A DNA stretch of 64,000 bases from positions 7,364,631-7,428,630 of the forward strand of contig NC_051108.1 of assembly GCF_901709675.1 (NCBI RefSeq), given 5' to 3'. This document shows, in pieces, positions 38,517 to 51,374 of the stretch. The DNA is from Syngnathus acus. Its lineage: Eukaryota > Chordata > Actinopteri > Syngnathiformes > Syngnathidae. The stretch's first letter is position 1, and every line of letters begins with the position of its first letter. Position numbers and translations under genes: made by a program. Below the pieces are notes generated by a model that was not told the DNA's origin, ran no database searches, and saw only the letters and a program-made list of their open reading frames with translations.

Positions 38517-41500
38517 CAGAAATAAACACTGAATTATAGAATTAATACTCTACTTCCACCACACTGGATTTGTCATTCAACGGTCTTTGCTGGTGTCAGA
38601 ACCTCGGGAGAACCTCGGACAAAAGAGCAATTAGACACGGCAAGTCTCCCTGTAATAAATCCCGTCTCAAATGGATGGTAAAATGATGGCTGCCAGCCCA
38701 CTTTGGCGAACATGCTATCTTAATGAATAGAGCGCACAGCGTTTTGACCTATCTGCTAGGTCCGCTGGGTTTCGGTAATGGGAAGGATGTAGCCGTGGAG
38801 GAGGGGGGGGCACTCCTTAAAAAATCGCTTGGTGGACAAAAAGATTAACTGCCGTGATTCCTAATAAAAGGAAACAATGTCATTAAATGTCATTAAATGT
38901 GAAAATGGTCAGGAAGGCCTAACTTTTTTTTTTTAAATCATTGCTGCTTGACGTCTTTGTGGAGGTTAAAAACCAAAAAGAAAACGTGCACATGCAAATT
39001 GGATATCGAACACGAGGCTCAACGGATGGTTTCATCTTTGCATCTGACGGTTCATTTTTCTCCGGGAGTCATTAAGGCAGAGACGATGATGGCTGCGGGT
39101 AAAGATTTCATTCCAACTTAATGATTTTCCCCAACAGGAGAATGACAAATGGGGCACACTCCATTTCGGAGAACTTTGAGGGATCGGCTCATCGAGTGGA
39201 CACGAAGACTATGTTCGCAGTACCGCAGCCCGCTTATCAAAAACCGAGACCGACTCGACAAGATTTCCATTTGTGGCTTGTTAACCGCAACCGAGACATG
39301 TTCCCTCCAGAGCTTCGCAAATGACCTCTCGGATGCGGAGGTCGTCGAGCGAATTTCTTTCTACACTACATTAAAAGTCCATCAAAATTGATCGCCCCCC
39401 CACACCCCCGCCAAATAATTCAGTGCAGAACGTCAGTGAAATTTCAGATTCAGCACTTTGGGAACATTAGTGGTTGGGGGAGGACGGGGGGTGTGGGAGG
39501 GTTGAGGGGCGCTGGGGACCTTGACAGTGTTGTAGGAAATCTTTCTTTTGTCCGTTCCAGAAGGAAAGCGAAACTAGAGTTTAGCAGATCCAATAAAACA
39601 AGGCTGGACTTAAGATTCGGCTCGCCGCAGGACACGTTAGTATCATTACACACGAGAGGAGCCAAGAACCTTGCCTTCATTTTGCCTTATGAGAGATAAG
39701 CCCATAGTGAGAAAAAAAATGGACTAGATGTCTGAGATGCTTTTTTTTTTTCTTTCTCAAGAGAGCAAAGATTGCCCGCAGCATCTTGCACGCGATAAAA
39801 AAAAAAGGCAAGTTTATGACACCAATGTTTATTGAGGACCAACCTTTTCGAGGATGACCGTTTTCAATGTCTTTCTGCGCCCTGGCTGACAAATTAGTGT
39901 GGAGATTTATCCACTTTGTCAAATAAAAGTGCAAAGTTTACAGCCGCCTGTGCGGCGTTATGAAGATATATCGGCCAGGCTGCGAGTCATCCCGCAAGTC
40001 TTTTTTGCAGACGAAGGCAAATCGAGATTCATGCTAGGACAGATATTTGCACAGCAGATTGCAGGCTACACCAGGACTTGTCGGCGTATAAGACCTTTTT
40101 TTTTTTTTTTGATAAAATGTCCGCCCATGTTAGTCAAAATGACATAGGCTCCGCCTTTTAAAGCTACAGACACGACAATGTAGATTAGCAAAATTGGACA
40201 AAAATCATGCCTGCATATTTTGTAATGATACATCATGTCATGCTTTGATATATCGAAATAAATCAAATGAATATTCTGTCATTTGCTTTTTCTGTTTTCA
40301 ACCGTTTAAGTCTTGCTAAATGCTAACGGGGGAGTTTCAGGTGTTTTTTTCCCCACCACACAATGAAATTGTTCCTTTCCATGGAATTTATATTTTGACA
40401 TGTTTACCGAGACAATATTTTTCAAAAAGTAGATGACGGCGGCGCGCGCTAACCTCTTTGCGGAGCCCAAATTGAAAAGCGGAGCACTCGACTGTAAAGT
40501 AGAGCCGTTATCCCGCCGTCACGTGCCATACTGCATTCCCCGGGAGAGACGCCCGGCCCGGCCCTGCCCGACCGCTCGGCCGGCTGGCTATTTACAACAA
40601 ATAGCCGCCTGTGTATGGAGCCGCTAAGATATGCAGACTCACACGAGAACAAATCCTCGTCTTTAGACGATCGATTGGGGGAATTAAATTGATGTATATC
40701 AATATATATCGTGTCCGTTTAGAGGAATGTAAGAAATGCAAGTTTGCGTTTTTGCGATCAAGTTTAACACGTACGTCTTTAGTCAAGTCTTAATAAAGGT
40801 TAACTTCAAATGTTGCTTCAATACATCATTATTCATGCTACACATAAAGTACTTAACTCTTAAAATAAAAGCGCACAGCTCGCAGATTTTAATTCCTTCA
40901 AATGTATATTTCATCACCGTCACCTGATTTTTTTTGCGCTAATTAACATTTAATGTATCAAAATAAGGAGCGGCGGCCGGTGGCGCCCAACACTTAGAAA
41001 ACAAAATCCAGCGTGGAGTCTGAAAACTGACCTTGGATAAATCAAAAGACAATTTGCATGCAAATGATAGCGCTGGCATTTGGCGTAATTGCCATTTGAG
41101 TCGCTCGTCCGCAACGATACAATGCACGTTGAAAATGGACTCGAAGAAGGAGCGTCGCGGTTTACGTGATGGATTCGTGGCATTATTTCAAACGCCGCAA
41201 AATATCGCTGGCCACAGTCGTGCCTAAAGATAATCTTTAAAATGACAGAGTCCTCAGTGGTGTAATTTGAGCATGATCAAAAGGTTTGGATGTTTGGGGG
41301 GGAGATGCAAAAAAACAAAACAAAAACAAAACAGAGGAACTCATTTATCTTTCAGATGTTAAAAAATAACAAACATGAGCAGATGGAGATGAAAAACTGA
41401 TGGAAGATCTGCAGCTTCCATTTGGCACATAATTCATGAAAATGGATCAAGCCTCGAGCAGGCGTAGTTAACATGAATATTTAGCATTAGCATTAGTGTA

Positions 41501-41569
41501 AAAAAACTGTTGAAAGCTGTGAAAGGCTTTGAATTTGTGTCTTATATTTATTATATATATACATATATA

Positions 41570-42067
41570 CCGTTTTTTCCCATGTATAATGCGCAAAATG
41601 TAACTAATTTATTGTCCTAAAATCTGGGGTGCGCATTATACATGGGTACAATTTTTTTATCTTTTATTTTTTTTTATCCAGATATCATACGGAGGCCGCC
41701 ATTACAGATGCGCTTTCTTCTCTGCTGTTCACTTCAAACACGCTCCATACGAACACAATGCTCTCGTATCAGACGCTTGCTCGATCACCTGCTCGTTTGC
41801 TGTCACAATGTACCCTACACAAATCCGAAACATTTCTTCGCTATTGAGTTTGCTAGCGCATACCCAGTGATACTGACCGGCAGAATAACATCCGGTTGTT
41901 CCCAAAGATGATCTTTTTTCTGAAATAATTTTACGTTTACGGACTTAAGTAGGAGTCAAAATTTGGGTGCGTATTATACATGGGTACAGGCTTTTTTCCA
42001 GCATCAACATGTCATTTTTAGGGTGCGTATTATACATGGGGGCGCATTATACATGAAAAAAAAACGG
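41570..42067. mobile_element. Tigger/pogo-like MITE
   Basis: TA-flanked (41568-41569 and 42068-42069) with ends CCGTTTTTTCCCATGTATAA and the complement of TTATACATGAAAAAAAAACGG, continuing into GCGC(A)TTATACATGGG words. The unit GTGCG(C/T)ATTATACATGGG recurs internally near 41628, 41968 and 42022. No transposase. Size is 498 bp. Confidence 0.85.
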
Positions 42068-42141
42068 TATTTAATTTGGTTTATTTTTGCATTTATTTTC
42101 CATATTTATTTTGCTATTAATTTAATTTTTGTGTGTGTGTG

Positions 42142-42254
42142 TTTGGGAGCTTAAGATCAGGGGATGCTTTGAGAATAATTGTCAATTTGTTATGTTTATG
42201 TGAAGCCCTCTGAGACTGCTTGTGATTTAGGGCTATATAAATAAACTTGACTTG
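42142..42254 (+). mobile_element. L2-type LINE 3' UTR fragment
   Basis: This piece is nearly the same as the tail of the longer LINE at 45046-46266: GGGAGCTTAAGATCAGGGGA, GTGAAGCCCT(C/T)TGAGACTGC and GATTTAGGGCTATA(T/C)AAAT followed by AAACTTGACTTG. Only the last 110 bp or so are present, as expected for a 5'-truncated LINE copy. Confidence 0.85.
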
Positions 42255-42269
42255 TTTTACTTTTATTTT

Positions 42270-45040
42270 GTAGTATACATTGTTTCGTATTTTGTATTGT
42301 TGTTTTTATTTCAGTTTTTTATTTTTATATTAATTTCTACATTCCCATTAATTTCTTTATTTTTGATGTTGTCATTCCAGCTATTCTATAAAAAACAAGA
42401 CTGATGGCTCTCTGAACGGATAATGCTAACATAACGTTTGCATGTTTTGCATAATGTCGCCTTAAAAAAGCTTGAAAAGCAGCACCCTGCGTCTTTCGAT
42501 CTCCGTCTGTGTCCCTCGCAGCGTCTTTTTGAAACGTCATCTGATATTCATCCCGATGAATAATGCATCGGATTTGTCGGCTTTGTTTTCCTTCTGCATG
42601 TTCAGGACTTTTTTTTTGTGCGTGGCAAATACTTGAATGCCGACATCCCGAAGCAATCAATCTCTGACAAATTAAGGTTTTTTTTGCTTGATAATTATAG
42701 CGTTGCAAAATTCAAATGTAAAACAGCGTAAAATGATGAACAAAATGATCAGCGCTTTCAAAAGCAACCAGACGAGAGGATTTGTGTCGAGAGCAAACTC
42801 TGGCAACCTTTTACAGTCGTAGCAGTGCTCCAATTAGCCGCGCGAGTTAACGTCATCGTTTTGTTTCCCCTTGTTCACATGCTTTGAATTACTGGCGTAA
42901 ATATAAATTCTGGCAAACAAATCCGTATACATTAGCAAAAGTACATTCCGACCAGCTGCGGGTGATTAAAAACAGAAGATGGTGCTCCAAAACAAGACGA
43001 CGGACATTGCTAGCACACGTGAGGCGGCCATGTAAAATATTTACCCAAAAGGGGCTTATTTGATTTAAACTCCCTTGACGTGCGTGAGCCAGCCTCAAAA
43101 CAAACAATATTCATCATAAGTGGCGAAGCAAGCCTAGGAAACAGATACTTTTTTTTTCCAAGTGCAAGAAGGCAGTAAAGCGTGTTCTGGAAGCGACTTT
43201 TTAAAGAATCGTAAAAAATGGCTGCGAGACGGCATCCGAGCGTCTGAGAGCACGGGGAAATAAATTCCGAGGGAATCCAATACACAAGCCCAACGTCTAG
43301 CCAAAGTCACAGCCGCATTGCGAGGCAGTCAAGCATGGCGAGCTTTTACTCTCCGGACCTCCCAAAAGACAAGCGAGACAAAGAAACGTCCGAGTCTCGG
43401 CACTGACTAAAGGTTGCAACAAAAATTCCATCGAGCCATCTGATTACAAGGCATGATAGCAAAACACGCCAGCTCGGGTCACCTTAATTAAATCCTCCTA
43501 TTGTTAAAGAGACGAGCCGTACTAAAAATAGTCACCAACAGAGACATCACACAGATGTTTAACAATCACCAATGAGCGGCTGATAACATTCACCGAGATA
43601 AATGACGGAGAAATGTCAGCCTCCTTTTTATATTCCGAGCAGAGCCATGAATAGACTTCGGCTCGGCAGCCTTTGAAATCTCTAGATTACCGCAACCGTT
43701 CTAATTTAGACGTATGGCCCCCGGCAGAGAACTGGCTAATTTCCTGGTGTGTCAAAATTAATGAAGAAGATAATTTGCTACAATGGAAATGACACACACG
43801 CATTGAGTCACACACCCACTATCCTTTATGTGAACCTCAAACGAGGCCAGAAGACAGAAGATGGCTTTTTGAAGTCGAAACCAAAAAGTAGGTTAGAATC
43901 AGCGAGGCATGTGGGATTAGACATCCGTGTGCAAAAAAGTCTTAGATCTCCGCTTGCGGAGAGACGACACAATTCCAGCACATTTCGGCAACCCCATGTG
44001 TGGTTTTGCCGATTATTAAGCGAATCAAGTGGCTCTGGAAAGCAATGTACAGTCCGGTGAAGGTCGCGTCTCCCCGTCAAGTCCGGGCCAAGGTCAGGCC
44101 GTCACCGCCAGTGGTCAACAGGGTTGAAAATGAAAATCGGAGTGGAGAGCCAAGTCCAACCGTGTCTTGGTGTCGGGCCATCTGGCCGATGCGCAAAGTA
44201 ATTTTATGAACGCTGACGTCCTCTGAACTGCGCCAGTGTCGACAGAGCTCTCACTTTACGCACAATGGTAAAACAGAGCAGGCAGAGATGTAATCCCGCA
44301 ATAAGCTCGGCATTACCGCAACCGAGGCTGCTGCTGCCGGGGACAAGCGCGAAGAACAAAGTTGTTGCAGCGAGTTTCACACGCATATGATGGATACATC
44401 TTTTTATAAAGGGGGGAAAATAAATTAAAATCACAGTTACTGCTCCCTTTGAGACAGTCCAAAGGGGTTCAGTACCAGAGAGGCAATAAAGAGACTCCCA
44501 TGAGTCTGAATCAGTAGAACAGCTGGAAAATAGAAGACGTAATTGTTGTGTTTTTTTTCAATATTATTATTATTTTTTCTATTCACTGCATCACACTGTA
44601 CACGTGTACAGAAGCGTCCGTTGGAAGATGGCGAGCGAAGGTATTAAGCAACATATTTATGAGGCGGGAGGGGGTGACATCTGCATAACCTATTCATGAG
44701 GCCCGTGATGGAATCTCCGCTCAAATCTTACAGGTGACAAAAAGAGCAGCGCCGAGGTGAGGGCGCCGAGAATGATAATGAAGATGAAAATGGAGAGCGG
44801 AAGCTAACACACACCGAGTGGATCCAGACAGATGGGCGGCAGGATAAAACGAGTCGCAAGGAATATGAAAAAGTGGACTCAAATGAAGTGCTGGAGAAGT
44901 GTAAGAAGAAGGAAACTAAAAGTGTGAGCAATTACCACGAGAATGAGGAGAGAACAAGAAAAAAAAACTGCACGTCTATTCTGTTCGCCGCTGCATATCG
45001 GCTACTTGTGCTCTGCATACCAATGACGAGCGGGCGGGCG
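42270..45040. other. Non-coding DNA
   Basis: No gene or bounded element recognised. Short open frames overlap on both strands without family resemblance. Confidence 0.5.
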
Positions 45041-45045
45041 CCATT

Positions 45046-45784
45046 ACAAGAAGTCTACAGTTAGTACAAAATGCTGCTGCAAGGCTGCTCTCACGGACAA
45101 GAAAATTTGATCACATTACCCCAATATTAGCCAACTTACACTGGCTCCCGGTCCATTTAAGATGTGACTTCAAGGTTCTTCTATTAACATATAAATCCCT
45201 GCATGGCTTAGCGCCTTCATATCTCGTCGACCTAGTTGTTCCTTATGTTCCATCTCGTAACCTTCGTTCGCAAAACGCTACTCTTTTAGCGACACCGAGG
45301 GCCAAGAAAATGTCTGCAGGGTCTAGAGCAGGGGTGTCAAACTCATTTTTTTCGCGGGCCGCATTGTAGTCGTAGCTTCTTTCGGAGGGCCATTATGACT
45401 GTCAACCCAAATAAATGTATGAGCACCTCATATTATATACAGTAAAAGCTACAAAACAAACTGACAAATAACTCATTTTCAAATCAGATGAGTACAAACT
45501 GGTCAAATATTTAAAAAAAAAGATATTAAAAGTGAAGACAATTTGCAATTCTAGTAATGACACACGAATTTGATGCACAATTTGTCTTCGCGGGCCACAT
45601 AAAATGATGTGGCGGGCCGTATCTGGCCCCCGGGCCTTGAGTTTGACACCTGTGGTCTAGAGCATTTTCTATTCGGGCTCCAGAGCTTTGGAATGCCCTA
45701 CCAATGGATATTAGAACTGCTACCTCAGTAGAAACATTTAAGACACGTTTAAAGACACATTTCTATGATATGGCCTTTAACTAA
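45046..45784 (+). pseudogene. C-terminal fragment of LINE (L2/CR1-clade) reverse transcriptase ORF
   Basis: The frame opens with LQLVQNAAARLLSRTRKFDH and continues ITPILANLHWLPV, then YKSLHGLAPSYLVDL, then RAFSIRAPELWNALP. These are the familiar post-reverse-transcriptase blocks of L2-type LINEs (QNAAAR, LHWLPV, APSYL, LWNxLP). The stop TAA is at 45782-45784. The frame is interrupted at 45328 by the hAT MITE and its duplicated 8 bp; the sequence on the far side is in the frame expected if the insertion were absent, with no other stop in this stretch. It lacks the endonuclease and catalytic reverse transcriptase parts, so it is dead. Confidence 0.88.
45329..45654. mobile_element. Short hAT MITE inserted in the LINE
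   Basis: The ends are CAGGGGTGTCAAACTCA and the complement of TGAGTTTGACACCTGTG, imperfect 17-bp inverted repeats. The 8-bp target duplication GTCTAGAG is perfect (45321-45328 and 45655-45662). Subterminal GCGGGCCGCAT and GCGGGCCGTAT words are typical of this hAT group. Size is 326 bp, with no coding capacity. Confidence 0.92.
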
Positions 45785-46266
45785 CCTGTAGTGGCCGATT
45801 CGGACGGAGTTTGTTTTCTCTCCCCCCCCCCCCCCCCCCCTCCCCGGCCGGGGAGGTGGTTAGGTGGCACCCAAGCTGACAGCGGCTATCTGGATTCTCG
45901 TGGGCCAATTCAGGATGGGGGAACTGCAGCTCAACCTCCTCGAAGACACTGCCAGGATAATAGAGGGCTCCTCCGGCAGCCCTTCGCTCTGACATCCACT
46001 TTTTTTTCATTGATTTTCATATTATGTATTATTTGTGCCCTCTCTGCATCCATTTCAACCTGGTGATCCTGAAAGGGGGATCCTTCCATCTGTGGTCCCT
46101 TCTCAAGGTTTCTCATTTTCCCCTGGCAGGGGTTTTTGAGTTTTTCCTTGCCCTTTTGGGAGCTTAAGATCAGGGGATGCTTTGAGAATAATTGTCAATT
46201 TTTGTCTATGTGAAGCCCTTTGAGACTGCTTGTGATTTAGGGCTATACAAATAAACTTGACTTGAC

Positions 46267-48503
46267 AATTCACAATCTATACAGACGGGATTACATATTC
46301 GTCCAGAATGAGGAAGAGGGAGAGCGAGGACGACGTGGCCTTGTCGCAAAAAATAAAAAAATAAAGGCCAGGAGACAAATCAAAACAGGCGGAAATGTTG
46401 TCGACGTGTGAAGCCGTTTTGTTGAAAGGCTTGGTGGGGCGGGGGTGGAAAATCATGTTTACCACATTGAACCGTGTCCGTGCAGAACAGGCGACTGCAA
46501 TCAATTTCACCCCAACCGAAATCCAGGACGAATCATGGCCCAGTCGCCAGGTATGGGAATATTTTTGAATCAAAGTGTTGCGACCTTGGATGGAGATGAA
46601 GAGCGTTATTCAGCGGGGGGTGAATAAAGTGACAAAATTGTGGGCATGGACACACAAGCAGACAAAGAATAGGGGGGAGGAAAAAAACTCCCACCTTCTC
46701 TGCTGCCACCGTGTATTCACCGCTCGCAGACAAATTGTCTGCTGGAAAAAGGAAAAAAAAAGCCTGATGAGACATGCCGTGTGCAGCAGGAAAGACATTT
46801 ATTAGCATAGTTTGATTTTGATTCATCACCGGCTCCCGATGCGCGTGCAGAGCGGCGCTATCAAAACACTTTTGACGTCCTAATGGAATATTCCATTAAG
46901 AGGCACAACAAAAAAACGGCTTCAAGTGGCGCCGCAGTTGAAATCGTCGCCACGTAATGAATGAACAGCAAAGTGCAGCAACAAGCATGTTGTTTACATT
47001 TGGTAGAATGTAGCAAAAGCGGTGGCATCAAAAGTTTGTCAGCTTTTGGATGCCAGGTGGCAAGAAGGATTACATTAAGACAATTAAGAGTAAGATGAGG
47101 GGGCCCGGGTTAGCTAGTCAATGCTAATCAATCGCTGAAGCGGCTGAGAAGCTTCCGGTTTGCCACCGTGTGTGCTGAAATGACACTTTGCTAGCCGTGG
47201 TTTAGCATTTTGGATGAATTCCAACATTTCAGAATCCAAAAGTGCTTTGACAATGACAATTTTTTACTTTAAATCTGCTAGCTTCATGCTAATCCCACAG
47301 ACACGCTGACGGTTAGCATCTCAATGTTGACAGATATTTCCAGCATGAAACTGGGCAACTGAACGTCCCTCAATGTTTACACCATAACACAACGCAATGG
47401 TTGCCATGACATTTACAAAGACATGAAATATTCAAATGTGAACTGCGCCGCTTCCACGGATTCACATCAAGACGCCTGCAGAGAAGACGAGCAAAGACAA
47501 AGGCGAGGGTGTTAATCACGACAGGGATTAGCAAAAGCCATGTGAGCAAGCTGCTCGTTTTCAGCACGGTTACACCCTGTCTTCCAATTTGCCAGCTAGC
47601 TCCTTATGTTTTATTGCTATGAGAGACTCATTGAGGGCAAACTGCTAGCTTGCTTGCTTGCTTGCTTGCTTTGGCAATATAACGTGTCAGCCGACATGTT
47701 GTGCATTACTGCCACCATCTGGACCGGAGTGGGATTTTTTAAAAATTACTATTGTTTTTATTTTGTCCCTGTGGAGACAAGCACAATGTCACCTACAGGT
47801 TCCTAGAAAGCGCCTGTTTATTCCCAAGAGCTTTTTTTTCTGTGCTTTATTGCAGTCCAACACAAAAACGATAATAACCAGTCAGTGGCAATTCTTGCAG
47901 GCACGCAAATTCAATAGGCCGAAGGTGTTACAGGAACGTGTGAATGCTGACGATTGATCGGTAGGACTGTACTGCATACCTTGTGAAAAGAGAAACTTCT
48001 GCCACTTTTCCAAGGGCTTGACTCAAACACGGGCAGGCAGCATGCAGCTGCTGACACAATCCAGCCTCATCTTATTTTTACACTTCACAAGCTTATCTTT
48101 CCTGGGACCTTATTCAAAAGTAACAAATTTGAAATGCATACATTCTTGATGTTGAGCCTCCTGGCTCTACCTTCATTTTTCCACTTTCTTTAGTGGGTGC
48201 AGAACTCGCCTGAGAGGCAAACTATAGATTCGGAGCTTATCTGTCAAATGGGATCAAAGTCAGCCAGGCTTACACACATCTAACAATGCATTCAAAAAAA
48301 GGGCAGATAAATACGTCTGCAATCCAGAGTTTTCAGGTTTTATCCGGGAAAACAGCAACATTTCTCCGGAGAGCGAGAGCAAAGCAGCCAGGGAGTTGGA
48401 ATTATTGGACATAGAAGCAACTATTCCAATCTAATCGGATGAACTACACGAGTAGCAAAAAACAATCCCAAAGCATTAGTTGATTTCAAACAGGATCAAC
48501 ATG
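46267..48503. other. Non-coding DNA
   Basis: No gene recognised. It contains a (TTGC)n tract at 47647-47671. Confidence 0.5.
47647..47671. repeat. (CTTG)n microsatellite
   Basis: About six tandem GCTT units. Confidence 0.9.
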
Positions 48504-48511
48504 CTCTAAAC

Positions 48512-48806
48512 CAGAGGCGTAGCCAAGCCGGGGCGAGCCGGGGCGGCGCCCCGGTTAGGACTCCCTGCGCCCCGGTTGTAAAAAAAAAAAAAAAAAATCG
48601 AGCTTTTTCGATTCTTCATTTTCATGCCGTTTTTTTCTTTCGGTCTTGCGCGAATGTGCTTGCGCTATTCTATGTGCGCGATGTTATCCATTCACCGTTT
48701 GCCTCCCGGACGTTGTTTTAGCGATCAGCGAACGGCGTGGGTGATGTTCGATTTTTTTTCCTGTGGGCGTGCGCCCCTACTGGAAAAATTCCTGGCTACG
48801 CCTCTG
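48512..48806. mobile_element. Short hAT MITE
   Basis: The ends CAGAGGCGTAGCCA and TGGCTACGCCTCTG are a perfect 14-bp inverted repeat, with perfect 8-bp target duplications CTCTAAAC at 48504-48511 and 48807-48814. Size is 295 bp, with a poly-A run at about 48579-48597 and no transposase. Confidence 0.93.
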
Positions 48807-48814
48807 CTCTAAAC

Positions 48815-50127
48815 CGAGTTTAGGGAGGAAATTTCCTGTGAACGCCAGAGCAGCCAATTGCTTCCACTGTAAATATTGTTAGCATAAGCCCAAGATAGCC
48901 AAACTGTGTGCCTCACACCCTCGGGTGCTAATGCTATGCACTGAGCTGTCAGATTAAGGCTCATTGACTCCCAGCGGGGTCTTCAATTAGCCACGATTAA
49001 TATGCCCGTCAGTGCTCCGGTTTTAAGGGAAACTGGATCCATCAAGATTAAGAGAAGACAGTAGTGAAATCTATCTAGGTGCCAACAACAAATTAAAACC
49101 GAGGCTGAGAATTGAACACGATTGACATTTTACCTAAATGCAAACCTACCCAAAGTTCGACACAACGTCACACTGTTTACTTGTCAAGGTTTAACATTCT
49201 GTCAAGCAATATTGTTCGTCGAGGTTGTTGAGATTTCACAATTGGAGCTGAAATCAAAAGCAGCCATGCAGCTGCTGAATCAAAGACGGGAAACAAATGG
49301 AGGCGAAGGAGAGGGAGACTATTTCCTAGCAAAACGATCTCCTGGCCACCAGTGGAGATGATCTATGTCCCCTGATGGGCACTACAGATTGCTTTTTTTC
49401 CCCCATTGCCCTTTAATCGGAGATATAGATAGAAAGACATCATTTTATGGATTAATGCCGAGACCCCATTGGTGCAGAAAATCAGAAAGGGTAGACCAAA
49501 ACATTTTTTGCACAACACAAAGATGTCAAATGGAAATTCATCTTTCATTTTGTCATGTGATGATATCAGACAAGGGCGTAAAATGCTGTGGTAACCAACA
49601 AATGAGATCTCGAGTTATGTGTATATGAGGTCACAGTGACCTCGTCTGTTCTTTGATAAAACAATCGACGAGCGCGTAGGGAGATCAAAAATTCCAACCA
49701 GCCGTCAACAGAAACACTTTGCCGGATTTCAGTGCGCTTCACCATTTTAGAGCCACGTCAGTCCAATTACCACTCTGTCGGCGACACAGGAAGATAAACG
49801 GTAAACTAAACGGTAAACTAGCAAAGCCACTTTCACATATAAAAGCCACTTGTAGAGAAAGTCAAAGATACAAAGTAATGCGTAACTCACATGTACTTGC
49901 AGCAACTACCACCAACAACTTAAGGAAAATCAACAAACTAGTTCTGAATCTAGTCCAGACAAAAATTGACTCCGCATCTCTTTGACGGCTTTAATGTCCT
50001 TGATGCCTATGACCGACAGGGAAAGGCAAATCCAGCTCTAATCTTACCATCAGAGAGTCAAAAAGCAAATGTTAACCGTCATCATTCAACTTGGCACTAA
50101 AAATGGATCTGGAAAGCGACCAACGGC
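48815..50127. other. Non-coding DNA upstream of the HIPK-like kinase
   Basis: It should include the promoter and 5' UTR of the kinase gene; no TATA box or other start-site element was convincing. A small direct repeat AAACGGTAAACT occurs twice near 49797-49820. No other exon recognised. Confidence 0.45.
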
Positions 50128-51374
50128 ATGGGATCGAATAACGAGTTCGGTACGTTTGCGTCGGTCTTGCCTGGTAAAGCTCAACTGTTGATGATTTATT
50201 CACGTTGTCACGCTCTGTCTTCCATCCAGACAAATTCCTAATTCGCAAAGGAAGCACTCTTGGCCACTCCTACAAGGTTGAAGATTTTCTCGGCGAGGGT
50301 ACCTTCGGAATCGTCGCAAAATGCCGTTGCGCAAAGACCGGCAAGATATCGGCCATCAAAGTTAGCAAGAATCATCCAAAAGTCCTGCACCAGGCGAGGG
50401 AGGAAATCGCCGTTCTGAAACAACTCCAGCGTCTGGATCCAGATCGGTGTCACATTGTCCGCTGGATTGACTTCTTCTTTGACAAATATCTCATCTGCTT
50501 AAATTTTGAACTTCTTGACCAGAGCCTGAAGGAATTCCAGCAGGAGCAAAACCTGCCCACACTTTCAATCTGTCAAATTGCTCGGATCTTGTACCAGATG
50601 GCCACGGCGCTCCGACATCTGAGTGACGTTCGAATCGTGCATACGGACATCAAAACCGATAACATCATGGTGGTGGACCGACGTCGGCTGCCTCTCAACT
50701 TTAAGCTTATTGACTTTGGTTTGGCCAAAAACGTGCGTTATCTGAAACCCGGGGACTATGTCCAGACTTCGTGGTATAGAGCTCCGGAGGTAGTCCTGGG
50801 TGCTCCCCTCAGCGAGGCCATGGACATGTGGTCCCTCGGGATTGTGGCGGTCAAGCTGGCTACGGGCTACCATCTCTACCCGGGGGACTCGGACTACGAC
50901 AGCTTGGCTTACATGATTCAAACCCAAGGCCAGCTGTCCAAGTCCATGCTGGACCGCGGACTACGAACTGGAGCTTACTTCAAGAGACAGGTCATGGCTC
51001 CTCAAGGCTGGAAACTGAAGACTCCAAAGGAGATGGGGTACGACTCTGCCGTCCAAGTCAGACCCTTAAATCTCAAGTCTCTCGAGGAGATCGAAGTAGT
51101 TCAGAAAACGGGAGAAGAGCGCAAACGGTGTCTCTTTATAGATCTGGTCACCAAGATGCTTCAGCTGGACCCCGATCTCCGTATTAAACCAGCGGACTTT
51201 TTGCGGCACTCTTTTTTCAAACCCAGGCACCCACGGGACCATACAGCGGGACGGACTTTCACCGGAAGGACTGGATCGCAGCGTGACCAGCACGGGGACA
51301 TAAGAGTCAGGTCTAAAGACGGGTGCTTGAAAGGACTCTTCAGGAAGATTCAAGGAGCTTTTACGGTAAATTAA
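50128..51374 (+). CDS. HIPK-like serine/threonine (dual-specificity type) protein kinase, two exons
   Basis: Predicted protein of 388 residues. Exon 1 is 50128-50149, an 80-nt intron (GTACGT...CCATCCAG) follows, and exon 2 is 50230-51374. I chose the ATG at 50128 because it has G at -3 and +4 and joins in phase to exon 2; reading exon 2 leftward alone gives no ATG before the splice acceptor. Seen in the sequence: glycine loop LGEGTFG (28-34), ATP lysine in AIK (K51), helix-C Glu near 66, catalytic HTDIKTDN (145-152), DFG (169-171), APE (192-194) and DMWSLG. The insert LYPGDSDYD...IQTQG and HxD in place of HRD are HIPK traits. The activation loop keeps the HIPK tyrosine (Y184) but has W where HIPKs have the next Tyr. 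Family HIPKs are about 1,200 residues; this is a kinase domain plus a short basic tail, like the compact HIPK-like genes amplified in fish. It is probably an active kinase; substrates are unknown. Confidence 0.88.

Larger units (their letters stand above)
34661..41567. other. Non-coding upstream flank of samd5
   Basis: No exon recognised on either strand. It contains a 27-G run (36164-36190), an (AAAAT)n microsatellite (38469-38516) and a stretch at about 38000-38460 rich in homeobox-like words that also happens to be open on the minus strand. Nothing in it resembles a protein family. Confidence 0.5.
45046..46266 (+). mobile_element. 5'-truncated L2-type LINE, split by a hAT MITE
   Basis: The copy runs from the C-terminal part of the reverse transcriptase ORF through a 3' UTR with a CCCC...C run (45822-45840) to the tail GGGCTATACAAATAAACTTG ACTTGAC near 46266. 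A 326-bp hAT MITE (45329-45654) sits inside the coding part. No clear target duplication was identified. Confidence 0.85.

Noticed and set aside
50205-50229. Start of the kinase at 50205 within the same frame
   Set aside because: That codon is TTG and the segment 50150-50229 looks like an intron (GTACGT...CCATCCAG); the ATG at 50128 joins in phase and gives a HIPK-like N-terminus.
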